DNA of 64,000 bases, taken from contig NZ_AEJC01000293.1 of NCBI RefSeq assembly GCF_000317595.1, positions 18,726-82,725 of the forward strand. The letters are read 5' to 3'. This document shows positions 43,209 through 52,343 of this stretch, piece by piece. Source of the DNA: Streptomyces ipomoeae 91-03. GTDB taxonomy: Bacteria > Actinomycetota > Actinomycetes > Streptomycetales > Streptomycetaceae. The notes under the pieces were generated by a model that had not been told where the DNA came from, did not search any database, and saw nothing but the letters and a program-made list of their open reading frames with translations. Every line of letters begins with the position of its first letter. The stretch's first letter is position 1. A program made the translations under genes and the position numbers.

Positions 43209-44741
43209 GTGTCTCGCTTAAGTCCAAACCACCGTGCCACGTCCCGGAAGTCCGACGACGCTTACCTGCGGGAGCTGGGCTACGAACCCGTGCTGGCCCG
43301 GCGCATGGGGCCATTCGGGAACTTCGCGATCTCCTTCAGCGTCATCAGCGTCCTGTCCGGCTGCATGACCCTGTATGGCTTCGGCCTGAACACCGGCGGG
43401 CCGTCGGTGATGCTGTGGGGCTGGCTGGTCGTCGGCGCCATGGTGATGTTCATCGGCGCCGCACTCGCCGAGGTGACCTCCGCCTATCCGACCTCCGGGG
43501 CCCTGTACTACCAGGCAGAGCAACTCGGCGGACGGAAATGGGGCTGGTACACAGGCTGGCTGAACCTTTTGGGTCTGCTCGGCGCGATCGCCGGCATCGA
43601 CTATGGGGCCGCGCTGTTCACGGGCGCCTTCCTCAACCTGCAGTGGGGCTTCGAGCCGACACCCGGCAAGATCATGGTGATCTTCCTGTGCATCCTCGCC
43701 CTGCACCTCGCCCTGAACCTGTTCGGGGTCCGGCTGGTGAGCATCCTCAACAGCATCAGCGTCTGGTGGCACCTCGGCGGCGTCCTGGTGATCGTCGGAG
43801 CACTGGCGATCGTGCCGTCCCACCACCAGTCCACCGACTTCGTATTCGGCGAGTTCGTCAACAACACCGGCTGGTCCAGCCCTCTATATGTTGCCGTGCT
43901 CGGTCTGCTGCTGGCCCAGTACACGTTCTGCGGCTACGACGCCTCCGCGCACCTGTCGGAGGAGACCACCGACGCCCAGGTGTCCGCGTCACGCGGGATC
44001 ATCCACGCGATCGGCTGGTCATGGCTGGCCGGCTTTGTGCTGTTGGCCGGGCTCACGTTTGCGATCCAGGACTACGCGGGCACCCTGGGCACCGCAACAG
44101 GCGTCCCGCCGGCGCAAATCTTCCTCGACGCCCTGGGCATGGCGGGTGCGAAGGCGCTGCTCCTGGTCGTGATCGTCGCTCAGTTGTGCTGCGGCAACGC
44201 CGAGACCGCCGCAGCCAGCCGGATGGTCTTCGCGTTCTCGCGTGACGGGGCGCTGCCAGGCTCGCGCCTGTGGCGGCAGGTGGATCGCCGCACTGGCACA
44301 CCGCGCAAGGCCGTGCTGCTGTCCGTCGTGTGCGCCGCGGTGCTGGCTCTTCCGAGCCTGTACAGCCCGGTCGCGTACGCGGCGATCACCAGCATCAACG
44401 TCATCGGCATCACCCCGGCGTACGCGATCCCGATCTTCCTGCGGGTCAAGAACCGGCACCGGTTCCGGCCCGGCCCTTGGAACCTGGGCAGTTGGGGCGT
44501 GACCGTGGGCACGATCGCGGTCATCTGGGTGATGTTCGTGACCGTCCTGTTCCTTCTGCCGCAGACGCGCCCCGCCGACGGCGGCCTGGTGTCCGCGGAG
44601 ACCTTCAACTACGCGCCGATCGCTCTGCTCGTCGTCCTGGCCCTGGCCTGGGGGTGGTGGCGGAAACAGGGCAGCTCGTACGAGGTGCCGGCCCAGAACT
44701 TCGACCGCTCGGCGGCTACGTACGAAGACGAGGTCGTCTGA
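43209..44741 (+). CDS. APC-family amino acid/polyamine permease
   Basis: 510 residues with about 12 membrane spans (FAISFSVISVLSGCMTLYGF; GWLVVGAMVMFIGAALAEV; YAIPIFLRVKNRHRF). The N-terminal AYLRELGYEPVLARRMG and GALYYQAEQLGG are usual for GABA/ethanolamine/choline-type members. GTG start after TTTTGGAGG. It overlaps the glutamine-synthetase-like gene by 1 codon (TGATG), so import and gamma-glutamylation of the same amine are likely linked. Confidence 0.85.
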   Translation: MSRLSPNHRATSRKSDDAYLRELGYEPVLARRMGPFGNFAISFSVISVLSGCMTLYGFGLNTGGPSVMLWGWLVVGAMVMFIGAALAEVTSAYPTSGALYYQAEQLGGRKWGWYTGWLNLLGLLGAIAGIDYGAALFTGAFLNLQWGFEPTPGKIMVIFLCILALHLALNLFGVRLVSILNSISVWWHLGGVLVIVGALAIVPSHHQSTDFVFGEFVNNTGWSSPLYVAVLGLLLAQYTFCGYDASAHLSEETTDAQVSASRGIIHAIGWSWLAGFVLLAGLTFAIQDYAGTLGTATGVPPAQIFLDALGMAGAKALLLVVIVAQLCCGNAETAAASRMVFAFSRDGALPGSRLWRQVDRRTGTPRKAVLLSVVCAAVLALPSLYSPVAYAAITSINVIGITPAYAIPIFLRVKNRHRFRPGPWNLGSWGVTVGTIAVIWVMFVTVLFLLPQTRPADGGLVSAETFNYAPIALLVVLALAWGWWRKQGSSYEVPAQNFDRSAATYEDEVV

Positions 44742-46171
44742 TGACGAGAACCACGATCAGTAACGTCCCCATGGCACGTCTGGCTGCCGCGCCCGCCCCC
44801 GAGCGGGGTGGGCGCTCCGAGAAGTCGGTCTCGCTGTCTGACCTGCGGAACCTCGTCAAGGCGGGGGCGATCGACACGGTGCTTCTCGCCCTGTCCGATC
44901 TGCAGGGACGGCTGAAGGGGAAGCGGTACGACGCGGGTCACTTCCTCAAGCGCGTGGCGCACGACGGTGCGGAGGTGTGCGCTTACACGCTGGCGACCGA
45001 TGTCGAGATGAGTCCGGCGGACGGCTTCGCGCTGACCTCGTGGGAGACCGGCTATCAGGACCTGACGGTGCAGCCGGATCTGGCCACAGTATGCGTGGTG
45101 CCGTGGATGCCGCGGACCGCCGTGGTGCTCGGCCACGCCGTGGACGGGGGCGGCGCGCCCATCGGGGTCGCGCCCCGTCACATCCTGCATCGGCAGTTGA
45201 CCCGGCTGGCCAGGCACGGGTTGCACCCCCAAGCGGGGATCGAGACCGAGTTCGTCCTCTACGAGGGCACCTATGCCGAGGCTGAAAAGGCTGGGTATCA
45301 GGGGCTCAGGCCGGTGACGACGGAGAACCTGGACTACGCGCTCGACCACGATCCGGTCTGCGACCGGTTCTTCCGCCGCCTGCAGCGGGCACTCGCCGGC
45401 GCCGGCATGCCCATCGAGGCGATCAAGACCGAGGCCGGTCCTGGCCAGGTCGAGGTGACCTTCCCGTACGGCAGCGCCCTCGCCGCCTGCGACCAGCACC
45501 TGCTCTTTAAACACGCCGTCCGAACGCTGGGCTCACGCGCCGGACTGGCACCCACCTTCATGGCAGCCCCCGAGACCGGCAGGGCCAACGGCCTGCACCT
45601 GCATGTGTCGCTGTGGTCGAAGGCCATCAGCCAACTCCACGCGCCCGAGAGCGACCACGAACTGTCCCCGACCGGGCGGCACGCCATCGCGGGTCTGCTC
45701 GACGGCCTGCCGGAACTCGGCCCCCTCTACGCACCGAACGTCAACTCCTACAAGCGGTTCATGCACGGCTCGTTCGCCCCGACCACATTCAGCTGGGGTT
45801 GGGACAACCGCACCTGCGCCGTCCGCGTCGTCGGCCGCGGAGACGGACTCCACCTGGAGATCCGCGTACCGGGAGCGGACGCCAACCCGTACCTGGCCCT
45901 CTCCGCCGTGCTGGCGGCCATCGACCACGGCATCGTGAACAAGCTCCCCCTCGGCGCTGCAGAAACCGGTAACGCCTATCGCAGCGGCGGCACCCTCGTG
46001 CCGACCACCCTGAACGAGGCCCTGGCCGCCTTCTACAACAGCGCCCTCGCCGAGAGGGCGTTCGGCACCGAGGTGGTCGAGCACTACGCCCGTCTCGCTC
46101 AGATGGAACTCGACCACCACCAGCGCCTGGTCACCGATGCCGAACGGCAGCGGCTGCTGGCCCGCGCCTGA
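44741..46171 (+). CDS. Glutamine-synthetase-like gamma-glutamyl ligase (GlnA4/PuuA type)
   Basis: A 476-residue class I GS fold: GIETEFVLYEG (metal-binding Glu), EAGPGQVEVTF, GRANGLHLHVSLW, FAPTTFSWGWDNRTCAVRVV and LEIRVPGADANPYLALSAVL. The ammonia-site variations and the permease partner suggest an amine rather than ammonium as acceptor, as for GlnA3/GlnA4/PuuA enzymes that glutamylate polyamines or ethanolamine. The first 30 residues are low-complexity; a later start is possible, but ATG 44741 is coupled to the permease stop. Confidence 0.8.
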   Translation: MTRTTISNVPMARLAAAPAPERGGRSEKSVSLSDLRNLVKAGAIDTVLLALSDLQGRLKGKRYDAGHFLKRVAHDGAEVCAYTLATDVEMSPADGFALTSWETGYQDLTVQPDLATVCVVPWMPRTAVVLGHAVDGGGAPIGVAPRHILHRQLTRLARHGLHPQAGIETEFVLYEGTYAEAEKAGYQGLRPVTTENLDYALDHDPVCDRFFRRLQRALAGAGMPIEAIKTEAGPGQVEVTFPYGSALAACDQHLLFKHAVRTLGSRAGLAPTFMAAPETGRANGLHLHVSLWSKAISQLHAPESDHELSPTGRHAIAGLLDGLPELGPLYAPNVNSYKRFMHGSFAPTTFSWGWDNRTCAVRVVGRGDGLHLEIRVPGADANPYLALSAVLAAIDHGIVNKLPLGAAETGNAYRSGGTLVPTTLNEALAAFYNSALAERAFGTEVVEHYARLAQMELDHHQRLVTDAERQRLLARA

Positions 46172-46208
46172 CCCTCACGCCACCAATATGGAAGGACCTG
46201 GAACTCCC

Positions 46209-46709
46209 GTGAGTGCACGACCGACGCGCCCGCCCGCCACGCACCTGGATCTCACTCCCGCACAGCTCCGCATCGCCCAGAAGGTCGCGGAAGGCCAGAG
46301 CACCGAGGCGATCGCAACCGACCTCACGATCACCGCGGGGACGATCAACGTGCAGATGAAGCACTGCGGTCAGAAACTCGGGGTGAGCGGTCGGGCCGCC
46401 GTCGTGCACGCCTGCTACGTCACTGGGCAGCTCGAACGCCCCCAGAAGGCCGCCTTCCCTGAAGCCCTCTCCGACACGGAGACCGAGACGTGGCGGATGA
46501 TCGCCACTGGTGCCATCTCTCGGCAGTACGCGGAACGCGCTCGCATCAGCCACGACGAAGCCCAGCAGCGGATGAAGGCACTCCGGCAGCGCCTCCGGGC
46601 GCACAACGACCCGCACCTGGTGACGCTCGGCTGGACCTACGACGTACTGGACGCGTCCCTCGTCGAGATGGCCTCCGGCACGCTCCTCCGCGCCCAGGTC
46701 CCCGTATGA
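46209..46709 (+). CDS. LuxR-type helix-turn-helix regulator
   Basis: A 166-residue protein. A LuxR/GerE HTH reads LTPAQLRIAQKVAEGQSTEA, then NVQMKHCGQKLGVSGRAAVV. A second similar helix set (TETWRMIATGAISRQYAERA) suggests a degenerate repeat. No receiver domain. The GTG start follows AAGGACC. It is 37 bp downstream of the glutamine-synthetase-like gene and probably controls it or is co-transcribed. Confidence 0.65.
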   Translation: MSARPTRPPATHLDLTPAQLRIAQKVAEGQSTEAIATDLTITAGTINVQMKHCGQKLGVSGRAAVVHACYVTGQLERPQKAAFPEALSDTETETWRMIATGAISRQYAERARISHDEAQQRMKALRQRLRAHNDPHLVTLGWTYDVLDASLVEMASGTLLRAQVPV

Positions 46710-46833
46710 CCTGCTCAGGCCGCATTGTCAGTGCCCCCTGGCACACTCCCCACTCCCGACTGAATACTCAGAGAACCCAGTCCATCACCATGTGTGACTT
46801 ATGTGGATTGGTCCATGGAAGGGCGCACCAAAC

Positions 46834-47727
46834 GTGACCGATATGCCCAGCGCACTCCACCAGCTGGTGGGATCGGTGACCGACACGTACATCGTGGTTG
46901 CCGAATACTCCCGGCCGGGCGTCAACCGACCATCGCTCTGGGAGATCGACGGACTCCACGGCGCACGGTGGTTCGCCAAACAGCACGCGGGCCCGAAGCT
47001 GCACCGGCGGGAGGTCGACGCGTACGGGAAATGGACGGTCGCCCTGGGTGCCGACCGTGCGCCCGAGCTGATTGCTTCGGACGCGGAGACACACACCATC
47101 CTGGTCACGGCGGTGGCCGGACGGAGCCTGGACACACTGCGGCTGCCGGCCGAGCAGGAACGCACGGCCTATGAGCAGGCCGGTGAACTCCTGGCTCGGC
47201 ATCACACCGCGGCAGCGGACGAGCCGACCACGAAGGTGACCGAAGAGACGTGGGACTCGACGGCAGCGAAGCTGCTGGATGATGCTGCGCCCCATGTGCC
47301 GGAGCACGAGATCACGCTGGTGCAGGCGCTCGTCAAGGAGGCTCCGCCGCTTCTGCCACAGGTGGCGGCGCACGGCGACTACATGCCCAAGAACTGGATG
47401 TGGGACGAGACCGAGCAGCGGCTTCGAGTCATCGACTTCGAACGGGCCGAACTCCAGCCCGCCGCCCGCCGGGACTTCAGCCGACTCCGCTACCGGATCT
47501 TGCTTCAGCGCCCCGACCTCCTTGCCGCCTTCCACCACGGCTACGGCCGCCAGCTCACCGAGCAGGAGCTGGCGGCGTGCCGGGCGTACGCGGCGCTGGA
47601 CGCGCTCGACTCACTGTCCTGGGGAATCACGCACCGCGACATCGGTCTCGTCGACGAAGCCCACACCATGCTGGAGAACCTGCGCCAGGAGAGCGGCGGG
47701 CGCCTGTGGGGCGGGTGGGGCCAGTGA
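46834..47727 (+). CDS. APH-fold phosphotransferase (choline/aminoglycoside kinase family)
   Basis: 297 residues. Brenner motif VAAHGDYMPKNWMWDE and the metal-binding RVIDFERAE are intact. GRSLDTLRLPAEQERTAYEQ, with LLARHHTA, is usual for APH. Substrates of this fold include aminoglycosides, choline and, in some RiPP pathways, Ser/Thr of peptides. GTG at 46834 is chosen because GGAAGGG precedes it; ATG 46801 is possible. An inverted repeat GTGCC-CCCT-GGCAC lies at 46731-46744 upstream. It overlaps the next gene by 4 bp. Confidence 0.75.
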   Translation: MTDMPSALHQLVGSVTDTYIVVAEYSRPGVNRPSLWEIDGLHGARWFAKQHAGPKLHRREVDAYGKWTVALGADRAPELIASDAETHTILVTAVAGRSLDTLRLPAEQERTAYEQAGELLARHHTAAADEPTTKVTEETWDSTAAKLLDDAAPHVPEHEITLVQALVKEAPPLLPQVAAHGDYMPKNWMWDETEQRLRVIDFERAELQPAARRDFSRLRYRILLQRPDLLAAFHHGYGRQLTEQELAACRAYAALDALDSLSWGITHRDIGLVDEAHTMLENLRQESGGRLWGGWGQ

Positions 47728-48071
47728 ATGCCATTGTCGGAGCCTCCTCCTACTGCAGGGAGCAGCGGCGCGCAGGGGACAGCGTCTTCGGCCCGCAAGA
47801 GCCAGCTAAGGAGGAGGCGCTGCGCGCTTCCGCCTTCTGCGATGTCACCACCGTGACCATCCCCGTGCGCCGCGAGTGGTGCTTCGACGAGGTCATCGGC
47901 GGCCTGTACCCGACACCGTTCGTGGCCCAGCAGCTGTTCGGCGACCGTCAGGAAGCGTTCGAGGCAGCGCTCACCAATGCCCTGGTCCCCTTCGTGGAAG
48001 GCGGGGTCCTCGTGGAGGACAACGCGTTCACCGTCCTCACCGCGCGCCGGCCCTCCTTCAGGAACCGGTGA
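47724..48071 (+). CDS. C-terminal remnant of a SAM methyltransferase, still translated in frame
   Basis: 115 residues. VRREWCFDEVIGGLYPTPF, then LFGDRQEAFEAALTNAL and GVLVEDNAFTVLTARRP, match the C-terminal third of a family of class I methyltransferases as I know it. The SAM-binding part is absent; the first 35 residues are unrelated. The GTG start overlaps the upstream stop and the gene ends 5 bp before the next, so the operon reads through it. It may be a broken gene kept by coupling, or a repurposed subunit. Confidence 0.5.
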   Translation: MNAIVGASSYCREQRRAGDSVFGPQEPAKEEALRASAFCDVTTVTIPVRREWCFDEVIGGLYPTPFVAQQLFGDRQEAFEAALTNALVPFVEGGVLVEDNAFTVLTARRPSFRNR

Positions 48072-48076
48072 CGGGG

Positions 48077-49120
48077 ATGAGCGAAGCGGACTGGAATGCG
48101 GCAGTGACGGCTGACGTGCTGGAGGAGCGGTACGGGGTCGTTGCACTCGTGGTCGAGCCGGTGCACATGGGCACCGACACGATCAACCGGCGGGTCCTGA
48201 CCGACGACGGATTACGGCTGTTCGTCAAGGAGTACCGGTCGGATACGGACCTGGATGCGGCCCGCACCGCATGGGACATGTCGGAGTACTGCCGAGCCGC
48301 GGGCATTCCCATCCCGCGCGTCTGGGACGACGCGGACGGCAACCTCATCACCATCGCGCAGGGCAGCGCCTGGGCCTTGGTCGACGAGGCGCCCGGTCGC
48401 GTGACCACCTCGGCAATGACGGTGCCGCTCGCCGAAAGCATCGGCGCAGCGATGGGGCGCATGCACCGGGTTCTGGCCGCCTACCCGCTGCCGAAGAACG
48501 TGCAGCAGTCCCGCTGGCGGACCGGCACGGTCGAGGACGCACTCGCCAAGTGCAACACCGTGATGGCCACGGCCATGCGACAGGAGCACGAGAGTCTCGA
48601 GCAGCTACGGGCCGACCTCGATCAGCGGCGGGAGGACCTGCAGAACCACGTCCACCGGCTGCGTGAAAACCTGCCGGAAACGTTGGTGGAGCAGGCGCTG
48701 CACGCAGACCTCTCCCGCACCAACCTGATCGTCCTCGCCGACGTCGTTACCGGTGTCATCGACTTCCGGGGCGCAACGGGGATGTCGGCCTGGGAGCTCG
48801 GCCGCGCCGCGTTCGATCCGCGCACCGTCGCCACCAGCCGGGAGTGGCATACCTGCGCGTTGGCCATGGTCAGCGCCTACCACGCGCAGAACCCCAGCCT
48901 CCCCCTGACCGAGTTACGGGCCTGTGCCCGGATCGCCCTGCTGTACATGCTGTTCAGCTTCTACGGCGCCACGACCGCCGAATACGACCTTCCGCAGGAA
49001 GCCGAGGTGGACCTGCGCCGGCACTGGAACGAGAGGCAGACCACCATCCGCCGCCTGCTGAACCACCTTGGCGACCTCGACGATGCGTTCGCCCGGCTTG
49101 GCGAGGGAGGCGGCGCATGA
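48077..49120 (+). CDS. APH-fold phosphotransferase, second in operon
   Basis: The 347-residue protein has EQALHADLSRTNLIVL with the catalytic Asp, GVIDFRGATG with the metal-binding Asp, and an N-lobe VKEYRSDTDLDAARTAWDM with the ATP-binding Lys. A long helical insert (LRADLDQRREDLQNHVHRL) separates the lobes. It follows the methyltransferase remnant by 5 bp and overlaps the peptide gene (ATGA). Paired APH-like kinases beside a small peptide gene and an exporter resemble some RiPP loci, but no lyase is visible. Confidence 0.75.
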   Translation: MSEADWNAAVTADVLEERYGVVALVVEPVHMGTDTINRRVLTDDGLRLFVKEYRSDTDLDAARTAWDMSEYCRAAGIPIPRVWDDADGNLITIAQGSAWALVDEAPGRVTTSAMTVPLAESIGAAMGRMHRVLAAYPLPKNVQQSRWRTGTVEDALAKCNTVMATAMRQEHESLEQLRADLDQRREDLQNHVHRLRENLPETLVEQALHADLSRTNLIVLADVVTGVIDFRGATGMSAWELGRAAFDPRTVATSREWHTCALAMVSAYHAQNPSLPLTELRACARIALLYMLFSFYGATTAEYDLPQEAEVDLRRHWNERQTTIRRLLNHLGDLDDAFARLGEGGGA

Positions 49121-49296
49121 CACACCCACTTGTTCGGACCGTGCCGAGCACGCGCAGCAGCCGAGCAGGAGTCCCATCCGCACCTCACCCACAGGGGGAC
49201 GTTTTGTATCACGCACTGATCGGCTGGTACCAGGCGACCGAGGCGACCGAGGCGACCGAGGCGATCGCGTCGGCGGCGGAGAGGCGGGGCCGGTGA
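49117..49296 (+). CDS. 59-residue peptide, possible precursor
   Basis: The sequence starts MTHPLVRTVPSTRSSRAG and ends in VLYHALIGWYQ followed by (ATE)x3 and AIASAAERRGR. It lacks cysteine. It is coupled at both ends: the ATG overlaps the kinase stop and its stop overlaps the GTG of the ABC transporter. Position and size fit an exported or modified peptide; it could also be a short coupling ORF. The TEA repeat is encoded by three perfect 9-bp copies. Confidence 0.45.
   Translation: MTHPLVRTVPSTRSSRAGVPSAPHPQGDVLYHALIGWYQATEATEATEAIASAAERRGR
49234..49260 (+). repeat. Three perfect tandem copies of GCGACCGAG
   Basis: A 9-bp unit repeated exactly three times, then a degenerate fourth (GCGATCGCG). 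It is in frame inside the 59-residue peptide gene and encodes Ala-Thr-Glu. Copy number change would keep the frame. Confidence 0.8.
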
Positions 49297-51236
49297 CGAC
49301 CGCACCGAAGACCGCTCCAAAGGCCACGCCTCCCGAAGACGGGGAGGTACCGGACGAGGAACTGAGGTTCGCCATCCCCGGCGACCGCCGTATCGAGGCC
49401 GCCAACGCCATCACCAGCCGCTCCATGGCTCGTCGCCTACCCCAGCTGATCCGGCGAGCTCTCGCCCTGGGCTGGCAGGTGGACCGCAACGCGGTCATCG
49501 CCCTGCTGGTTGTACAGGTCCTCTCCGGGGTGCTGGAAGCGTTCGGGCTCATGGCCACAACCGGGGCGATCAAGCCGCTGATCGCTTCCCAGCACATCAG
49601 CAGAGACCAACTCATGGACGCCGCACCGTCCTTGGCCGTACTGACCGGGGCCATCGGTCTGCGTGCCCTCCTGGGCATCGCCTCGTCCTCGCTGTCGGCC
49701 CGGCTGGCGCCCCGTATCTCCCGCGAAGCCGAACTCAAGCTCCTCGATGCCGCGACCAAGGCAGAACTGTCCGCCTACGACAGCCCCGGATACAACGACC
49801 GGTGGGATGCGGCCGACCGCGGCGTGGAGGTCTCCCGGGACCTCCTGACGCAGACCCAGTACATCCTCGCGTCGTCGGCGTCACTGATCGCCTCCGCTTG
49901 CGTCCTGACCGCCGTGCACCCGGTGTTGCTGCCGCTGCTCGTCCTGGCCGCACTGCCGAAGGGGGTGGCCAGCGTGCGAGCGGCCCGCATCAGCTACATC
50001 GCCTCACTCGCCACCTCGAAGGACCGCCGACTGCTGGGGATGCTGCGCTGGTACATGGTCGACAAGCAGACCGCTGATCAGGTCCGCTCCGGCACCATGG
50101 CCCCGTTCCTGCTCGGCAAGTACCGCACGGCCGGAGCGCGGATCGACAAGACCACCGACCAGGCCACCTGGCGCGCCGCCCGGATCTCCCTGGTCGGCGG
50201 GGCCACGGGAGGTCTCGCCCACGCCGTCGTCTGGGTGGCCCTGGCGCTGCTGGTGTCCGCCGGCCAAATCTCGGTTGCCGCCCTTGGCACCGCGTTCCTC
50301 GCCTTGGGACGTGTCAGCGCCGGGCTGGACGGAATCGTTGGCTACGGCGCCCAACTCTTCCGTACCGGCATGTACTTGGACGACTGGGCCGACTTCATCG
50401 ACGAAGCCGGCGGCCACCGCATCGACCGGGGCACCCGGAAGCCGACCGGACCCACGGTCGTATCCGCCGAGAACGTCACCTTCAAGTATCCGAGCGCCGA
50501 TCGCCCAGCCGTCAGCGACGTGTCTCTGGAAGTCCGGCGGGGCGAGGTCGTCGCCCTGGTGGGCGAGAACGGTTCGGGCAAGACCACGTTGAGCAAGCTC
50601 CTGTCCTCGCTGTACCTGCCCGACAACGGAGCCATCACATGGGACGGCGTCGACGCACGGGAGTTGGACGCGCACGCAGCCTGGGAGCGAGTTGCCGTCG
50701 TACCGCAGTCCTACGCGAACTGGCCCCTGTCAGCGCGGGAGAACATCACCCTCGGCCAGCCCACCGAGGCCGGGGACGCCGCCGTACTCGCCGCGGCCCA
50801 CGCGGCGGGCGCCGACGAGGTCATCGACGGTCTGCGCAACGGCCTGAACACCCTGCTCGCCAAGGAATGGTGGGGCGGGCAGGAACTCTCCGGCGGGCAG
50901 TGGCAACGCATCGCGATCGCCCGCGCCTTCCACCGCCCGGCCGGGCTCCTGGTACTGGACGAGCCGACCGCCGCCCTCGACCCGCGGGCCGAACACCGCA
51001 TCTTCACCGGCCTCCGCCGCCTCGCCGCAGACCGCGCCGTCGTCCTGGTCACGCACCGGCTCACCAATGTTGCTATCGCGGACCGCATCGTCGTCCTGAA
51101 CAAGGGACGCGTCATCCAGGACGGTACCTTCGACGAACTCCTCGCCCAGCGCGACGGCTTGTTCCGCGAGCTGTGGGACCTGCAAAACGAGCGCACGGGA
51201 CGCGTCCCCGCCCCTCTAGGACCCGAGACTTCGTAG
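49293..51236 (+). CDS. ABC exporter with fused membrane and ATPase domains
   Basis: 647 residues. The membrane half (residues 60-350) includes VIALLVVQVLSGVLEAFGLM and ILASSASLIASACVLTAV. The ATPase half has Walker A VGENGSGKTTLSKLL, signature ELSGGQWQRIAIARAF, Walker B LLVLDEPTAALD and the switch His in LVTHRLTNVA. It is a type IV (MsbA-like) half-transporter that would act as a dimer, exporting a peptide or small molecule. There is no C39 peptidase domain, so any leader would be cut elsewhere. The GTG overlaps the peptide gene stop. Confidence 0.85.
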   Translation: MTTAPKTAPKATPPEDGEVPDEELRFAIPGDRRIEAANAITSRSMARRLPQLIRRALALGWQVDRNAVIALLVVQVLSGVLEAFGLMATTGAIKPLIASQHISRDQLMDAAPSLAVLTGAIGLRALLGIASSSLSARLAPRISREAELKLLDAATKAELSAYDSPGYNDRWDAADRGVEVSRDLLTQTQYILASSASLIASACVLTAVHPVLLPLLVLAALPKGVASVRAARISYIASLATSKDRRLLGMLRWYMVDKQTADQVRSGTMAPFLLGKYRTAGARIDKTTDQATWRAARISLVGGATGGLAHAVVWVALALLVSAGQISVAALGTAFLALGRVSAGLDGIVGYGAQLFRTGMYLDDWADFIDEAGGHRIDRGTRKPTGPTVVSAENVTFKYPSADRPAVSDVSLEVRRGEVVALVGENGSGKTTLSKLLSSLYLPDNGAITWDGVDARELDAHAAWERVAVVPQSYANWPLSARENITLGQPTEAGDAAVLAAAHAAGADEVIDGLRNGLNTLLAKEWWGGQELSGGQWQRIAIARAFHRPAGLLVLDEPTAALDPRAEHRIFTGLRRLAADRAVVLVTHRLTNVAIADRIVVLNKGRVIQDGTFDELLAQRDGLFRELWDLQNERTGRVPAPLGPETS

Positions 51237-51273
51237 CAATGGAGATGGTTCGTGAGGTGTCAGTCCCTAGTTC

Positions 51274-51286
51274 TACTGTCGTGGCA
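51274..51286 (+). promoter_or_regulatory. Candidate leaderless promoter -10 box
   Basis: TACTGT lies 6 bp before the ATG at 51286, with no ribosome-binding site in front of that ATG. This spacing is typical of leaderless actinomycete transcripts. A convincing -35 box is not seen. Confidence 0.35.
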
Positions 51287-52110
51287 TGGATGACAACCAC
51301 CTGGCCGGAGTTCTGCATTCCGTCGCGATGAGGATGCGCGCGGATTTCCGTCAGTCTCAGCTGTTTCAGCACCGCGGCGAGGCCGGAACGAACCGTGAGC
51401 TGTTGGTCCGGGACTTTCTGGCCAGCCAACTTCCTGGTCACGTCAAGGCAATCCACAGTGCCGAAATCATCACGGCATCTGGCGAGGTGTCGCCCCAGTG
51501 CGACATCGTCATCACCGATCGCAGCACCCCACCACTGACCGACCTCCAGGGCTACCGGATCGTCCCCAACGAGTGCGTCTACGGCGTCGTAGAGGTGAAA
51601 ACCACTCTGGACCGCGAAAAGCTCCTCGACGCCTGCGAGAAAGTCCGCAAGGCCAAGAAACTCGCAAAGACCGCCTACTACCCGACGCCCGGCTTCCAGC
51701 GGACCCGTACAGCCTACGGCCGCACCTACCCCTACACACCGACCGTCGGCATGATCTTCGCGTTCGACAGCATCGACCTGGTTACACTCGGCGAGCACTT
51801 CATCGGCTGGTGCAAGGAGCGCGAGCCGGAACACCGGCCGGACAGCATCTGGGTCCTCGGCAAGGGCTACTACGTCTGGACCAACCCGGCCACCGGTTTT
51901 GTCAATCCAACGCCGGAGCCTGGATCAGGGATGATCGCCATGGAGCCCTGGCATGACGAGGATGTTCTGCTGCCCCTGGTCCTGCATCTCAACCAGCACT
52001 TCGCCACGGCATGGATGCCGCCGCTCCGGCTCTTCGACTATGCAGGGCAACACCCTTTGGGGGTCTCCAAGCACCTCTGGACCGAACTGCCGGCGCCCCC
52101 GACGGAGTGA
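51286..52110 (+). CDS. DUF6602-type protein with PD-(D/E)XK nuclease-like core
   Basis: 274 residues. EAGTNRELLVRDFLASQLP, then SPQCDIVITD and CVYGVVEVKTTLDREKL form the beta-alpha-beta core with Asp and Glu-x-Lys as in PD-(D/E)XK nucleases and the DUF6602 family. Such proteins are common as orphan defence or DNA-handling genes, but the biochemical role is unknown. The sequence is full length. It stands alone between the ABC exporter and a broken kinase gene. Confidence 0.65.
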   Translation: MDDNHLAGVLHSVAMRMRADFRQSQLFQHRGEAGTNRELLVRDFLASQLPGHVKAIHSAEIITASGEVSPQCDIVITDRSTPPLTDLQGYRIVPNECVYGVVEVKTTLDREKLLDACEKVRKAKKLAKTAYYPTPGFQRTRTAYGRTYPYTPTVGMIFAFDSIDLVTLGEHFIGWCKEREPEHRPDSIWVLGKGYYVWTNPATGFVNPTPEPGSGMIAMEPWHDEDVLLPLVLHLNQHFATAWMPPLRLFDYAGQHPLGVSKHLWTELPAPPTE

Positions 52111-52343
52111 CACCAGAGCACCTCCGGAGCGATCACGCCTCGCAGTCACGTCCCCTCAGCGGCGCCATCTTCGACGGCCACAGCGACGCCGTCGTGCACA
52201 GAACGCAGAAACCTCCAGACACCGCCCACGAGGTGCAAGATCCCCTGGGCGCTCTCCACAAGGGGGGATGGGACCCTGCCTGATCCATGAGACGGACACA
52301 AAATTGCTGGTGATGCTCGCCGGGCTTCTGGCACTCTCCCTGC

